A stretch of 64,000 nucleotides of DNA from Dyella sp. C11 (GTDB lineage Bacteria; Pseudomonadota; Gammaproteobacteria; Xanthomonadales; Rhodanobacteraceae), in the NCBI RefSeq assembly GCF_003121485.1, contig NZ_QAVX01000001.1:372001-436000 (forward strand). The letters run 5' to 3'. Both the position numbers and the translations under genes were made by a program. Positions 10,048-19,458 of this stretch are shown here, in pieces. Below the pieces are notes generated by a model. That model was not told where the DNA came from. It did no database searches and was given only the letters and a program-made list of their open reading frames with translations. Each line of letters opens with the position of its first letter. The first letter of the stretch is position 1.

Positions 10048-10275
10048 GGCGTGGAGGGTATCACCGGGAGGGATACCGGCCATTCTACTGTCACGTCAGC
10101 TTTTTTCGGGCTGGGGTTGCGGGTACAACCGGACCGCTTTTGGCCCACTTCGCGTTTCAGCCCGGGTGACACGTGTCATCGCGTTTGGCTGATGAGGGCT
10201 TCTGGGAGGGAGCAGGGGCGCTCCCGCATTGTGTATCGCACCGTGGGAACCGGCGTGGACCGGCAGGGAGAGCGT

Positions 10276-11523
10276 GTGGCGAATGCGGATCTGTTGAAGG
10301 AACTGCGCATCGAGAAACACTTGCGCGAGGAACATGGCCAAGGCCCCGGGCGTTGGCCGTGGATCGCGGGTGGCATCGTGCTTGCGCTCGCGTTGGCGGC
10401 AGGCGTGGCGTGGTGGGTCATCAACCACAAGGCCATCGAAGTGCAGACGGCGCAGGCGCAATCACCCGTGGCCAACGCGGCGGCGGGTGCCGTGTTGCAG
10501 GCGACGGGTTACGTCACCGCGCGCCGCCAGGCAACGGTGTCCGCGCAGATCACCGGCACGCTCACTGACGTGTTGATCGAAGAAGGCGATCACGTGAAGG
10601 AGGGCCAGGTGGTGGCGCGTCTGGACGACTCCCAGTACAAGGCGGCACTCGAAGCGGCACGCACCGCCGCTGCGGCATCGCACGCGCTGGTGTCGCAATT
10701 CCAGGCGCAGCTCACCCAGAACGAGCGCGATGCCGTGCGCAACGAGGCACTCGTTGAAAAAGGTCTGGTCTCCAAGCAGGTCGCCGAACAATCACGCACC
10801 CTGGTCGACAGCACCCGTGCGCAGCTGGTGTCGCAGCAGCGCAGTGCATCCTCGGCTGATGCACAGGTGACCGTGGCACAGGTGAATTTCGACTACTGCG
10901 TGATCCGTGCACCGTTCGACGGCGTCATCACCACCAAGGACGCGCAGGTTGGCGAAATCGTCTCGCCGTTCTCAGCCGGCGGCGGCTTCACGCGCACCGG
11001 CGTGGGCACCGTGGTGGACATGGATTCGCTGGAAGTGGATGTGGACGTCAACGAGGCCTACATCGGCCGAGTCAAGCCGAACATGCCCGCGGAAGCCGTG
11101 CTCGATGCGTATCCCGACTGGAAGATTCCCGCGCACGTCATTGCCATCGTGCCCGCCGCCGACCGCGGCAAGGCCACGGTGAAGGTACGCGTGGCGCTGG
11201 GGCAGAAGGATTCGCGCATCGTGCCGGACATGGGCGTGCGCGTGTCGTTCCTCGAACAGGCCCAGGGCGAACAGCAGACGCAGGCGCCGAAGGGTGCGCT
11301 GGTGCCGGCCGCCGCCATCGCGCAGCGCGACGGCCAGGGCGTGGTGTTCATCGTGAAGGGTGACAGCGTGCAGCAGCGCAGCGTGTCGTCGGCCGCCTCC
11401 AATGTGGGCGACCAGAGCCTGCTGCCGAATGGCGTGGACGTGGGTGACACCGTGGTGGTGTCGCCTCCGGCGGAATTGAAGGACGGCGACCGCATCAGGG
11501 CAGCGACGAAAGCCGCGCAGTGA
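10276..11523 (+). CDS. HlyD/MacA-family periplasmic adaptor of an ABC exporter
   Basis: 415 residues. I chose the GTG at 10276: it has GGGAG five bases upstream, while the frame further upstream encodes no conserved sequence. A basic N-terminus leads to one membrane helix (WIAGGIVLALALAAGVAWWVI). The lipoyl halves VSAQITGTLTDVLIEEGDHV and DYCVIRAPFDGVITTKDAQV flank a coiled-coil hairpin (about 120-220); a beta-barrel domain follows. It heads a four-gene operon with an ATPase and two permeases, as MacA does for MacB. The split of ATPase from permeases is typical of non-MacB members of this superfamily. Confidence 0.9.
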   Translation: MANADLLKELRIEKHLREEHGQGPGRWPWIAGGIVLALALAAGVAWWVINHKAIEVQTAQAQSPVANAAAGAVLQATGYVTARRQATVSAQITGTLTDVLIEEGDHVKEGQVVARLDDSQYKAALEAARTAAAASHALVSQFQAQLTQNERDAVRNEALVEKGLVSKQVAEQSRTLVDSTRAQLVSQQRSASSADAQVTVAQVNFDYCVIRAPFDGVITTKDAQVGEIVSPFSAGGGFTRTGVGTVVDMDSLEVDVDVNEAYIGRVKPNMPAEAVLDAYPDWKIPAHVIAIVPAADRGKATVKVRVALGQKDSRIVPDMGVRVSFLEQAQGEQQTQAPKGALVPAAAIAQRDGQGVVFIVKGDSVQQRSVSSAASNVGDQSLLPNGVDVGDTVVVSPPAELKDGDRIRAATKAAQ

Positions 11524-11593
11524 TCGGCGGACGCAGGGCGTATCGGGTGCATCGCCACGCGCGATGCCAGGCACATCGCATCAGGAGCACGAC

Positions 11594-12280
11594 ATGGGCA
11601 CGTTGATCGAAACCCGCGAACTTTCCAAGGTGTACGAACGCGGCAAGCAGAAAGTCGAAGTGCTGCATCACATCAACCTGGACATCGCCGAAGGCGACTT
11701 CCTCGCGTTGATGGGCCCGTCCGGTTCGGGCAAGACCACCTTGCTCAACCTCATCGGTGGCCTGGATACGCCCACGGGTGGCTCCATCACCGTGGCTGGC
11801 CAGCGCCTCGATCAGCTCAGCGGTGGCCAGCTCGCCAAATGGCGCGCCTCGCACGTGGGCTTCGTGTTCCAGTTCTACAACCTGATGCCGATGCTGTCGG
11901 CGCAGCGCAATGTGGAATTGCCCTTGCTGCTTACCAAGCTTTCCGCGGCGCAGCGACGTAAGAATGCGTCCATCGCATTGCAGCTGGTTGGCCTTGATGA
12001 GCGCGCCTCGCACAAGCCCAGCGAACTCTCGGGTGGTCAGCAGCAGCGCGTGGCGATCGCTCGCGCCATCGTGTCCGATCCCACCTTGCTGGTGTGCGAC
12101 GAACCGACGGGCGACCTGGATCGCCAGTCTGCCGAGGAAGTGCTTGGCCTCCTGCGCGTGCTCAATCGCGAACACGGCAAGACCATCGTGATGGTCACGC
12201 ACGATCCCAAGGCCGCCGAGTACGCCAACCACACGCTTCATCTGGACAAGGGCACGCTGGTCGAACAGGCCTTGGCGTGA
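11594..12280 (+). CDS. ABC transporter ATPase, LolD/MacB-N type
   Basis: 228 residues. Walker A is GPSGSGKTT, the signature is [14 protein letters not shown], and Walker B is [12 protein letters not shown], followed by the switch His in VTHD. The motif set is that of the MacB/LolD/FtsE class, which works with FtsX-type permeases by mechanotransmission. The ATG at 11594 has AGGAG six bases before it. The next gene begins 10 bases after the stop. Confidence 0.95.
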   Translation: MGTLIETRELSKVYERGKQKVEVLHHINLDIAEGDFLALMGPSGSGKTTLLNLIGGLDTPTGGSITVAGQRLDQLSGGQLAKWRASHVGFVFQFYNLMPMLSAQRNVELPLLLTKLSAAQRRKNASIALQLVGLDERASHKPSELSGGQQQRVAIARAIVSDPTLLVCDEPTGDLDRQSAEEVLGLLRVLNREHGKTIVMVTHDPKAAEYANHTLHLDKGTLVEQALA

Positions 12281-12290
12281 GGATGCGACG

Positions 12291-13457
12291 ATGAAATATC
12301 TCCACCTCATCTGGGCAGCGCTGTTCCGGCGCAAGACCCGCACCATACTCACGCTGGTGTCGATCATTGCCGCGTTCCTGCTGTTCGGCATGCTCGACGC
12401 GGTGCGTACTTCCTTCAACCAGGCCGGGCAGAGCGCCAACGGTGCGCAGCGCCTGCAGACCGGTTCCAAGCTTTCCTTCATCCAGACCCTGCCGCAGGCG
12501 CTGGAATCCCAGATTGCGCAGGTGCCTGGCGTGAAGATGGTGACCTACGCCAACTGGTTCGGCGGTGCCTATCAGGACCCGCACAATCAGGTGTTCAGTT
12601 TTGCCGTCGAACCCAATTACATCGATCTCTATCCGGAGATTGAGGTGAGCGCGGCGGAGCGCAAAGCATTCGACGATACGCGCACGGGCATCCTCGTGGG
12701 CGAGAAGCTGGCCAAGCGTTTCAACTGGAAGGTGGGTGACAAGATTCCGCTGCAGTCGACCATCTTCCCCGACAGGCAAGGCAGCAAGAACTGGTCATTC
12801 GACATCGTGGGCATCCTGCATTCGAAGGACAAGAAAGCCGGCGGCTTCTACGACCAGTTGCTGCTGTTGCACTGGAAATACTTCGACGAAACCACACCGT
12901 TCAATCGCGGACAGGTGGGCTGGTACGTCACGCGCGTAAACGATGTGAACGAGGCCGACCGGGTGGCCAAGGCCATCGACGCGATCTCCGCCAATTCCGA
13001 TCACGAAACGCGTACGCAAACCGAGCAGGCGGCGACCGCCAACTGGGTGAAGCAGTTGGCGGATATCGGCCTCATCGTGGGCTCGATCATGGGTGCGGTG
13101 TTCTTTACGCTGCTGTTGCTATCGGGCAACACCATGATGCAGGCCGTGCGTGAACGCACCAATGAGCTGGCCGTGCTCAAGACCATCGGATTTTCCAACC
13201 ATGCCGTGCTGGGCATCGTGCTGGCGGAATCGGTCTTGCTGCTGTTGCTTGGCGGCGTCATCGGCCTTGGACTCGCGGCGCTGATCAATCCCATCGTGAG
13301 CGCCGGCAGCGGCGGCATGCTGAACCTACCTGGCGTCGGTGCGAACAGCTGGATTCTTGGCCTGGTGCTGATGATCGCCATCGGTCTGCTGGTGGGCCTG
13401 TTGCCCGCGATGCGTGCAATGCGCCTGAACATCGTCGACGCATTGGCCGGCCGCTAA
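12291..13457 (+). CDS. FtsX/MacB-type ABC permease 1
   Basis: 388 residues. One N-terminal helix near 15-35 is followed by a large periplasmic MacB-PCD domain (about 40-260). Three C-terminal helices follow (beginning GLIVGSIMGAVFFTLLLL, then VLGIVLAESVLLLLLGGVIG and WILGLVLMIAIGLLVGLLPA). The ending RAMRLNIVDALAGR is typical of FtsX permeases. It pairs with the unrelated-length permease just downstream, so the transporter is probably a heterodimer. Confidence 0.92.
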   Translation: MKYLHLIWAALFRRKTRTILTLVSIIAAFLLFGMLDAVRTSFNQAGQSANGAQRLQTGSKLSFIQTLPQALESQIAQVPGVKMVTYANWFGGAYQDPHNQVFSFAVEPNYIDLYPEIEVSAAERKAFDDTRTGILVGEKLAKRFNWKVGDKIPLQSTIFPDRQGSKNWSFDIVGILHSKDKKAGGFYDQLLLLHWKYFDETTPFNRGQVGWYVTRVNDVNEADRVAKAIDAISANSDHETRTQTEQAATANWVKQLADIGLIVGSIMGAVFFTLLLLSGNTMMQAVRERTNELAVLKTIGFSNHAVLGIVLAESVLLLLLGGVIGLGLAALINPIVSAGSGGMLNLPGVGANSWILGLVLMIAIGLLVGLLPAMRAMRLNIVDALAGR

Positions 13458-13467
13458 GGGGAGCGAC

Positions 13468-14787
13468 ATGAAAAATTTCCTGATCAATCTCGGCCTGCTT
13501 GCTCTCATCGTCGCCGTGCTTTTTGCGTGGATCGCCATGCCGTGGCAAGGCGTGGTGGTGCTGGTGGTGTTGTTCGCGTTGTGGATGGCCTTCCCGCGCG
13601 GCGGCCGGCGCGCCGCCTCCGTGGCCAGCGTGGGCATCAGCACATTGGGCCAGCGCATCGGCTCGTCGGCTGTCATCGTTGTCGGCATTGCCGGTGTGGT
13701 TGGCGTGCTGGTGGCGTTGCTTGCCATGGGCGAAGGCTATGCGGAAACGCTGCGCAAGACAGGCAGCGCGGATACCGCCATCGTCATGCGTGGCTCATCC
13801 GCAGCCGAAGTGATGTCGGTGCTCGACCACGACAGCGTCACGCTGATCCCGCAGGCTGCGGGCATCGCCAAGGACGCGAAAGGCCAGCCGATCGCTTCGC
13901 CGGAAATTGTCGTGGCCGCCAACCTTCCGCTCAAGGGCGGCAATCCCGACGACGAAGGCAGCGTGCAATTGCGTGGTGTCGGTGAGCAGGCCTGGGCGGT
14001 GCGTCCCAACGTGAAGATCATCGAGGGTCGCAACTTCCAGCCCGGCATGCGCGAGCTGGTCGTGGGCAAGGGTGCCACCAAGCAATTCGATGGCCTGGTG
14101 CCGGGCCACATCGTGAAGCTGGGCAACCAGCAGTGGACCGTGGTGGGCGTGTTTTCTTCAGGCGATGCCATGGATTCGGAAGTGTGGGGCGATGCCAGCG
14201 TGGTGGCCGATACGTATCGTCGCGGCAGCAGCCGTGCATCAGTCACCGTGCGCCTCACCGATCCCAAGGCCTACGACGCCTTCAAGAAGGAGTTGGACAA
14301 CAACCCGCAGCTGAAAGTGGATGTGAACACCACCATCGACTACTTCAGCAAGCAGTCCGAAGGCATGACCAAGGTGATTCGGGTGGTGGGCATCGCGGTA
14401 GGCCTGATCATGGCCATCGGTGCGATGTTCGGCGCGCTCAATACCATGTTTGCGGCTGTTGCCTCGCGTGCGCGCGAAATCGCCACGCTGCGGGCCATCG
14501 GCTTCCGTGGTTTGCCCGTCGTGGTCGCCGTAATGCTGGAAACCATGTTGCTGGCCTTGATCGGAGGATTGCTCGGTGGCTTGCTCGCGTGGCTGATCTT
14601 CAATGGCTACAGCGCATCCACTCTCGCGGCTGGAACCGTGGGCAAGCTGAGCTTCGAGCTGCGCGTGTCGCCGGAGTTGCTCTGGACTGGCCTGAAGTGG
14701 GCACTCGCCATCGGTTTCATTGGCGGCCTGTATCCCGCGGTGCGTGCCGCACGCTTGCCGGTGACGACGGCGCTGCGCGAGCTTTGA
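13468..14787 (+). CDS. FtsX/MacB-type ABC permease 2
   Basis: 439 residues. It differs from permease 1 by an extra N-terminal helix (LINLGLLALIVAVLFAWIAM, then VVVLVVLFALWMAF) before the first conserved membrane segment near residue 65. The periplasmic domain spans about 90-300, and the three C-terminal FtsX helices end in VRAARLPVTTALREL. Ten bases separate it from permease 1. The extra helices are unusual for a MacB-like permease and could anchor a partner. Substrate unknown; peptide, lipid or macrolide export are all possible. Confidence 0.9.
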   Translation: MKNFLINLGLLALIVAVLFAWIAMPWQGVVVLVVLFALWMAFPRGGRRAASVASVGISTLGQRIGSSAVIVVGIAGVVGVLVALLAMGEGYAETLRKTGSADTAIVMRGSSAAEVMSVLDHDSVTLIPQAAGIAKDAKGQPIASPEIVVAANLPLKGGNPDDEGSVQLRGVGEQAWAVRPNVKIIEGRNFQPGMRELVVGKGATKQFDGLVPGHIVKLGNQQWTVVGVFSSGDAMDSEVWGDASVVADTYRRGSSRASVTVRLTDPKAYDAFKKELDNNPQLKVDVNTTIDYFSKQSEGMTKVIRVVGIAVGLIMAIGAMFGALNTMFAAVASRAREIATLRAIGFRGLPVVVAVMLETMLLALIGGLLGGLLAWLIFNGYSASTLAAGTVGKLSFELRVSPELLWTGLKWALAIGFIGGLYPAVRAARLPVTTALREL

Positions 14788-14792
14788 GCAAC

Positions 14793-14818
14793 GAGGGGCG
14801 GGGATTCTCCCGCCCCTC
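14793..14818 (+). terminator. GC-rich hairpin after the ABC operon
   Basis: GAGGGGCGGG and CCCGCCCCTC form a perfect 10-bp stem with a 6-base loop, five bases after the permease stop. There is no T-run, so it may be a weak or Rho-assisted terminator or an RNA-protecting hairpin. Confidence 0.55.
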
Positions 14819-14886
14819 ACTTGCACGTGGTGTTTTCGCGCGACATGCTCGGTGGCATCCAGGAGTGCACCGTCGCGGAGGACGCC

Positions 14887-15966
14887 ATGCAGCGAAAGCG
14901 GGTGATCTGGCTTTGCATCATGGTTCTGTTGAATGGATGCACTCGCTATGTCGCGCACAAGATCGAGCATCCCGGTGCCGACAACAGTGCGCTTCAGGCG
15001 TACATGCGAGGCAATCTTCGCGAGCAGGGTTTCAGCTACGAATGGATGCGCACCGCAGACGGCGTGCGCCTGGCGTACTGGTTGGGCGAGCCAGGCAATT
15101 ACGCCATAACCGAAACCTTCAGATACGCCGCCGACGGTCAAGGCTACCGCTGGCAGATGGAGCTGCCGGAGAAGAAGCCATTGGGCGTCGCGCCCGGCAC
15201 GCGCGGCACCGTGGTGTTGCTGCATCCGTGGGAAGGGGAGGGCGCGATGCTGATCGCGTGGGCATATCACTTCGCTTCCAGTGGCTATGTGGTGGTGATG
15301 CCAGACCTGCGTAGTCAGGGCGAGTCGGACAAGGCGCCGGTGGGTTACGGGCCGCGCGAAGGGCGTGATGTTGCGGAGCTGGTCGAGAATCTGCGCGCCG
15401 CGCATCGATTGCCGGAACCCTTGTTTTTGCTCGGAGTATCCTACGGTGGCGCTGCCGCGATGTTTGCGGCAGCGGAATTGCGCGATGTCCGGGGCGTGAT
15501 TGCACTGGAACCTTACGGCAACGCAGCGGACGTGATCCGGCGCGCGCCATCCACCGGCCTGTTTGGTCCGCGCTGGCTGGGCGCGGTGATCGGCAAGTCG
15601 CATGTCGATGCGGCCATCCATCAGGCGAGCCTGGATCTGGGCGTGGATCTGGAACACATCGACACGGCGAGGGCGCTGCAATCGGCGCCGTGCACCTTGA
15701 TCGTTCGTGGCGCCAACGACTCATTGGTGTCGGCCGAGTCGCTTCACGCGCTGGTCGAGGGCGTTCCTGCGGCGCATTACGTGGAAGTGGAGCATGAGAA
15801 CCACATCAGCCTCGTGCTTCGCACGGATCGCCTGCTGCCGCCCCTGTTGGCATGGATGGCCAATCTAACGGCAACGCCCGGCGTTTCCTGTCCCACCATT
15901 ACGCCGCTGCCCGCCATGCGCGCTGCGACGTCCGGTCACGCTCAGGGCATCACTGGCGGCACGTAG
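14887..15966 (+). CDS. alpha/beta-hydrolase lipoprotein
   Basis: 359 residues. The ATG at 14887 has GGAGG five bases upstream and gives a lipoprotein signal, WLCIMVLLNGCTRY, with lipidated Cys18. The alpha/beta-hydrolase core shows the oxyanion region LLHPWEGEG (111-119), the nucleophile elbow GVSYGG with Ser185, Asp278 in RGANDSL, and His306 in EHENHIS. It is probably a periplasm-facing esterase, lipase or peptidase. The tail overlaps the convergent atoE gene by 25 bases. Confidence 0.82.
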   Translation: MQRKRVIWLCIMVLLNGCTRYVAHKIEHPGADNSALQAYMRGNLREQGFSYEWMRTADGVRLAYWLGEPGNYAITETFRYAADGQGYRWQMELPEKKPLGVAPGTRGTVVLLHPWEGEGAMLIAWAYHFASSGYVVVMPDLRSQGESDKAPVGYGPREGRDVAELVENLRAAHRLPEPLFLLGVSYGGAAAMFAAAELRDVRGVIALEPYGNAADVIRRAPSTGLFGPRWLGAVIGKSHVDAAIHQASLDLGVDLEHIDTARALQSAPCTLIVRGANDSLVSAESLHALVEGVPAAHYVEVEHENHISLVLRTDRLLPPLLAWMANLTATPGVSCPTITPLPAMRAATSGHAQGITGGT

Positions 15967-17354
15967 GTCAACGTTAGGCCCAGCGCCCACAGCAAGCCCA
16001 GCACCAGCGGCACGTGCACCAGCAGCTGCATGAAGGTGAAACCGACCACGTCGCGCGCTTTCAATCCCAGCACGCCAAGCAGGGGCAGCATCCAGAACGG
16101 GTTGATCAGGTTGGGCAGCGCTTCGGCCGCGTTGTACACCTGCACGGCCCAACCCAGGTGCACGTGCAGATCGTTCGCTGCCTGCATCACATAGGGCGCT
16201 TCCACCAGCCACTTGCCGCCACCCGACGGCACGAAGAAGCCGAGCACGGACGAATAAACGCCCATCACGAGCGGGAACGTATCCGTGGTGGCGATGTGCA
16301 CGAACAGCCCGGACAGGCGGTGCGACAATGTCACATCACCCACGCCCGGCGCATGCGTGAGCAGCGCGGCGATGCCGCCATACAAGGGAAACTGGATGAG
16401 TACGCCCGCCGTGCTCGGCACGGCGCGTGCCACGGCGTTGAGGAAACTGCGTGGACGCCAGTGCAGCAACAGGCCTGCGGTGAGAAACAGGAAGTTGTAC
16501 GTGTTGAGATTCGCGATGGCGGTAATGGCCGGCTTGGTAGCGAACTCCACGACGAGCCAACCCAACCCAAGCGCGCCAATCAGCACGGAGAGCAGCGGAC
16601 TGTATTCGAGCCATTCGCCAGGGCGCTGGCGTGGCGGCAGGGCAGGTGTCGGTGTTTCCGTCACGCCAAAACTTTCCGCCGTGCGCGCATGTTGACCCGA
16701 AGGCGCCGTGAGCCAGCACACCAGCAGTGACACGACGATCAGCACGGCCGTCAGCGCGATTGACTGCCACAGGAAAATCGTCTGACCGAACGGCAGCACG
16801 CCGGTGATGTTGATCAGTCCTGGCGGCATGCTTTTCGGATTCGCCTGCAACTGCGCGGCCGACGAAGAAAGCCCCATCGCCCACACCGCGCCAAGGCCTA
16901 GGTATGCCGCGGCGCCTGCCGCACGGTAATCCATGCGCAGCTCTTCGCGCCGCGCCAGTGCGCGCACCAGCAAGCCACCGAAGACCAGCGAAAATCCCCA
17001 CGACAACAGCGACGCCAGCATGCTGATCAGGCCGACATAGCAGATGGCCCCACGCCCGCTTTTCGGTGCGCGAGCCAGCCATTCGATGAAACGCGCCACG
17101 ACCGGCGCGGTGGCCACCACGTAACCGCCGATGACGACAAACGCCATCTGCATGGTGAAGGGGATAAGGCTCCAGAAGCCGTCGCCAAACGCATTCACGG
17201 TGACAATGGGCGTAGCACCGAACGCCAAGGCTGCCGCGGCGACAATGATCACGCCCAGCGCAGCGAACACCCATGCATCAGGAAACCATCGTTCGGACCA
17301 CGCCGCGCAACGCAGCGCGGCACGCGCCATCAAGCCATCGTTCGATGCATTCAT
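15942..17354 (-). CDS. atoE: short-chain fatty acid transporter, AtoE family
   Basis: 470 residues with about a dozen hydrophobic segments. The start MNASNDGLMARAALRCAAWS and the segment WFPDAWVFAALGVIIVAAAA match the AtoE/YhfC-type short-chain fatty acid permeases, as do FVPSGGGKWLVEAPY and the C-terminal NLINPFWMLPLLG. The family takes up C4-C6 fatty acids such as acetoacetate or butyrate. No ato catabolic genes are adjacent. An upstream Met at 17411 exists but lacks family similarity. Confidence 0.88.
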   Translation of the reverse strand: MNASNDGLMARAALRCAAWSERWFPDAWVFAALGVIIVAAAALAFGATPIVTVNAFGDGFWSLIPFTMQMAFVVIGGYVVATAPVVARFIEWLARAPKSGRGAICYVGLISMLASLLSWGFSLVFGGLLVRALARREELRMDYRAAGAAAYLGLGAVWAMGLSSSAAQLQANPKSMPPGLINITGVLPFGQTIFLWQSIALTAVLIVVSLLVCWLTAPSGQHARTAESFGVTETPTPALPPRQRPGEWLEYSPLLSVLIGALGLGWLVVEFATKPAITAIANLNTYNFLFLTAGLLLHWRPRSFLNAVARAVPSTAGVLIQFPLYGGIAALLTHAPGVGDVTLSHRLSGLFVHIATTDTFPLVMGVYSSVLGFFVPSGGGKWLVEAPYVMQAANDLHVHLGWAVQVYNAAEALPNLINPFWMLPLLGVLGLKARDVVGFTFMQLLVHVPLVLGLLWALGLTLTYVPPVMP

Positions 17355-17429
17355 GGTGTCGCCCCGGTCCAGGATCGGGGCATGGTCACCGTGCAACCAA
17401 CGCCAAGGCAAGCCCGGTGTTTGGATGCG

Positions 17430-18344
17430 TCAACGGCGCTGGCGTGCCAGCGTGATGGCGCCCACGCCAAGCAGGATGATCGCCATGCCGGCAAGGTCGT
17501 ACGGGCCCACGCTTTCATTGGCGAGCAGCACGCCGAACAGCACGGCCACCGGCGGGTTCACGTAGGCGTAGCTGGTTGCCAGTGCCGGGCGTGCATGCTT
17601 GAGCACATAGAGGAAAGCGCTGAAGGCAATGATGGAGCCGAAGATGGCGAGGTAAACGAGGGCCGCCGTGGCCCGTGCCGTCGGATGTGCGGGCAACTGC
17701 TCGCCGCTGGCAAAACCGACGATCAACATGGCAACGCTGGCGCACAGCATTTGAGCGGCGGTGTTCATGGGGCCTGCCGGCATGTCCTGGCGGCGGCTCC
17801 AGGTGGCACCGAAGGCCCAGCTCATGGCGGCCACCAGCAGCGCGATGGCGCCGATGCGCGAACCCGACAGTCCGCTGCCGAGGTTGAGCACGATGACGCC
17901 GAAGAAGCCGATGATCAGGCCGATGGTTTCGCGTCGCGTCGGCCTTTCTCCGTAAAGGCCGGAGAACACCGCCGCGAACAGCGGCATGCTGGCCACCGCC
18001 ACGGCGGCGACGCCCGAGCTCACCCGTTGTTCCGCGAAACAGACCAGCCCGTTGCCAACGCCGAGCAGCAAGATGCCGGTGATGGCGGCATTGCGCCATT
18101 GGCGTGCCGTCGGCAAGGCCACGCCACGCATTCTCAGGAACGCAAACAGCACCACGCCCGCACCCAGGAACCTGATGCCGGCGAGCAGGAACGGCGGATA
18201 GCTTTCCAGCGCGTAGCGGATGCCCAGGTACGTCGAGCCCCAGATGACGTAAAGCGCGAACAGCCCCAGCGGGACGAGCACGCGGGGATCGGCAAGGGAA
18301 GCTGGCGCCACAGGCGCGGCTGCGGAGGTCGTCGTGTCGGTCAT
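17430..18344 (-). CDS. EamA/DMT-superfamily transporter (YedA-like)
   Basis: 304 residues from MTDTTTS, or 318 from an upstream Met at 18386; neither start has a strong ribosome site. Ten membrane helices form two EamA repeats: the first begins VLVPLGLFALYVIWGSTYLGIRYA, cut here at WGSTYLGIRYA, and the second has AALVYLAIFGSIIAFSAFL. YedA-like members export amino acids or metabolites. The LASTSYAYVNPPVAVLFGVLL-type ending helix and the WGSTY motif make the superfamily secure; the substrate is not. Confidence 0.87.
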   Translation of the reverse strand: MTDTTTSAAAPVAPASLADPRVLVPLGLFALYVIWGSTYLGIRYALESYPPFLLAGIRFLGAGVVLFAFLRMRGVALPTARQWRNAAITGILLLGVGNGLVCFAEQRVSSGVAAVAVASMPLFAAVFSGLYGERPTRRETIGLIIGFFGVIVLNLGSGLSGSRIGAIALLVAAMSWAFGATWSRRQDMPAGPMNTAAQMLCASVAMLIVGFASGEQLPAHPTARATAALVYLAIFGSIIAFSAFLYVLKHARPALATSYAYVNPPVAVLFGVLLANESVGPYDLAGMAIILLGVGAITLARQRR

Positions 18345-18453
18345 GGCAGTGTGCGCGGGGAGCATCTCGGGGCGGATGCCGCTCATAGTTTACAAGCACT
18401 CCAACCATAGTCCGGGCCAGCCCGGGGCAGAAGCGAGGCTTCCGCAAGACAGT

Positions 18454-18470
18454 CTTGAGCGTGGCTCAAG
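18454..18470 (-). terminator. short stem-loop after the alkyltransferase gene
   Basis: CTTGAGC-GTG-GCTCAAG, a perfect 7-3-7 hairpin abutting the stop codon of the leftward alkyltransferase gene. There is no T-run, so termination activity is uncertain. Confidence 0.35.
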
Positions 18471-19355
18471 TCAGGCGGCAGAACGCTTCCGCAGCGGCGT
18501 GCCTTGCCGTTCGCTGGCAAGCAGCTCGCGCTTGCGTGCCACGCCCCAGCGCCAGCCACCCAGCGAGCCATCTTCACGGACAATGCGATGGCAGGGGACG
18601 ATCAGCGCGAGGCGATTGTTGCCGCACGCATTGCCCACCGCGCGCGCCGCCTTTGGCATCCCCAACTCGGCGGCAAGCTCGCCGTAACTCTTGGTAACGC
18701 CGGAAGGAATGCGCGTCAGCGCGTCCCATACCCGCCACTGGAACGCCGTGGCTGCCACATCAAGCGGAGGCAGTGCCGGTGCGTCGGCATCGCTCCAGCC
18801 CAGGTCGTGGGCGATGCGTGCAATCACCGCGTCGAGCCATTCCTCGCGCCCTGCGTCGACACGCTCATGCGACGCCTTGGGAAACTCGTCGGCAAGTCGC
18901 TGCTGCAATTCGGCGTCGCTGTCGCCAAGGGTCACCGAACAGATGCCGCGTGAGGTGGTGGCAACAAGCAGCCGGCCCAGTGGCGTGGCGGTGGTGGTGT
19001 ACCGGATATCCGCGCCGGCACCGCCGGCTCGATAACTGGCGGGCGTCATGCCAAGCAGGCGATCGCTGTGTTCATACACGCGGCTGCCCGAACCGAAGCC
19101 GGCGTCGTAGACCGCGTCGCTTACCGCAGCACCGTTGCGCAATGCGCTCTTCAACTGCCCGAAACGGCGGGCGCGATGGTATTCCGCCGGACTCATGCCG
19201 TAGCGACGGCGAAAGGCGCGTTGAAGGTGGCTGGGACTGAGGCGGGCCGCGTCGGCAAGCGTCTGCAGGGTCGGCGCCTCTTCGGCGCGTTCCAGCAACT
19301 GGCGGACGTGTTCGAGCGTGGCTTCGTTGGCTTGGCGAGCGTTCATGGTCGACAT
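18471..19355 (-). CDS. AraC-domain/O6-methylguanine-DNA methyltransferase fusion (Ada-like, truncated layout)
   Basis: 294 residues. An AraC helix-turn-helix pair occupies about 15-110 (LQTLADAARLSPSHLQRAF and the MTPASYR end). A ribonuclease-like linker domain follows from 115, then the alkyltransferase domain with the acceptor cysteine C255 in LIVPCHRIVRED and the RIPSGVTKSYGELA helix. Classical Ada has an extra N-terminal zinc domain whose cysteine removes phosphotriester methyls and switches on the regulator; that domain is absent. The protein should repair O6-methylguanine by suicide transfer, but how its AraC part senses damage is unclear. Start could also be three codons later. Confidence 0.9.
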   Translation of the reverse strand: MSTMNARQANEATLEHVRQLLERAEEAPTLQTLADAARLSPSHLQRAFRRRYGMSPAEYHRARRFGQLKSALRNGAAVSDAVYDAGFGSGSRVYEHSDRLLGMTPASYRAGGAGADIRYTTTATPLGRLLVATTSRGICSVTLGDSDAELQQRLADEFPKASHERVDAGREEWLDAVIARIAHDLGWSDADAPALPPLDVAATAFQWRVWDALTRIPSGVTKSYGELAAELGMPKAARAVGNACGNNRLALIVPCHRIVREDGSLGGWRWGVARKRELLASERQGTPLRKRSAA

Positions 19356-19458
19356 CCGTTAACCGATGGATGCAGCCTAGTGCCGCCGCCGTGCAGCGGC
19401 CATCCGGATCTTGCGCAGCTCGGTCTTGGGGGTGCCTCGGCTAGCCCGAAGCTGTACG

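Noticed and set aside
10051-10275. N-terminal extension of the MacA-like adaptor
   Set aside because: The open frame upstream overlaps the divergent hydrolase and its leader and lacks similarity; the GTG at 10276 has an ideal ribosome site.
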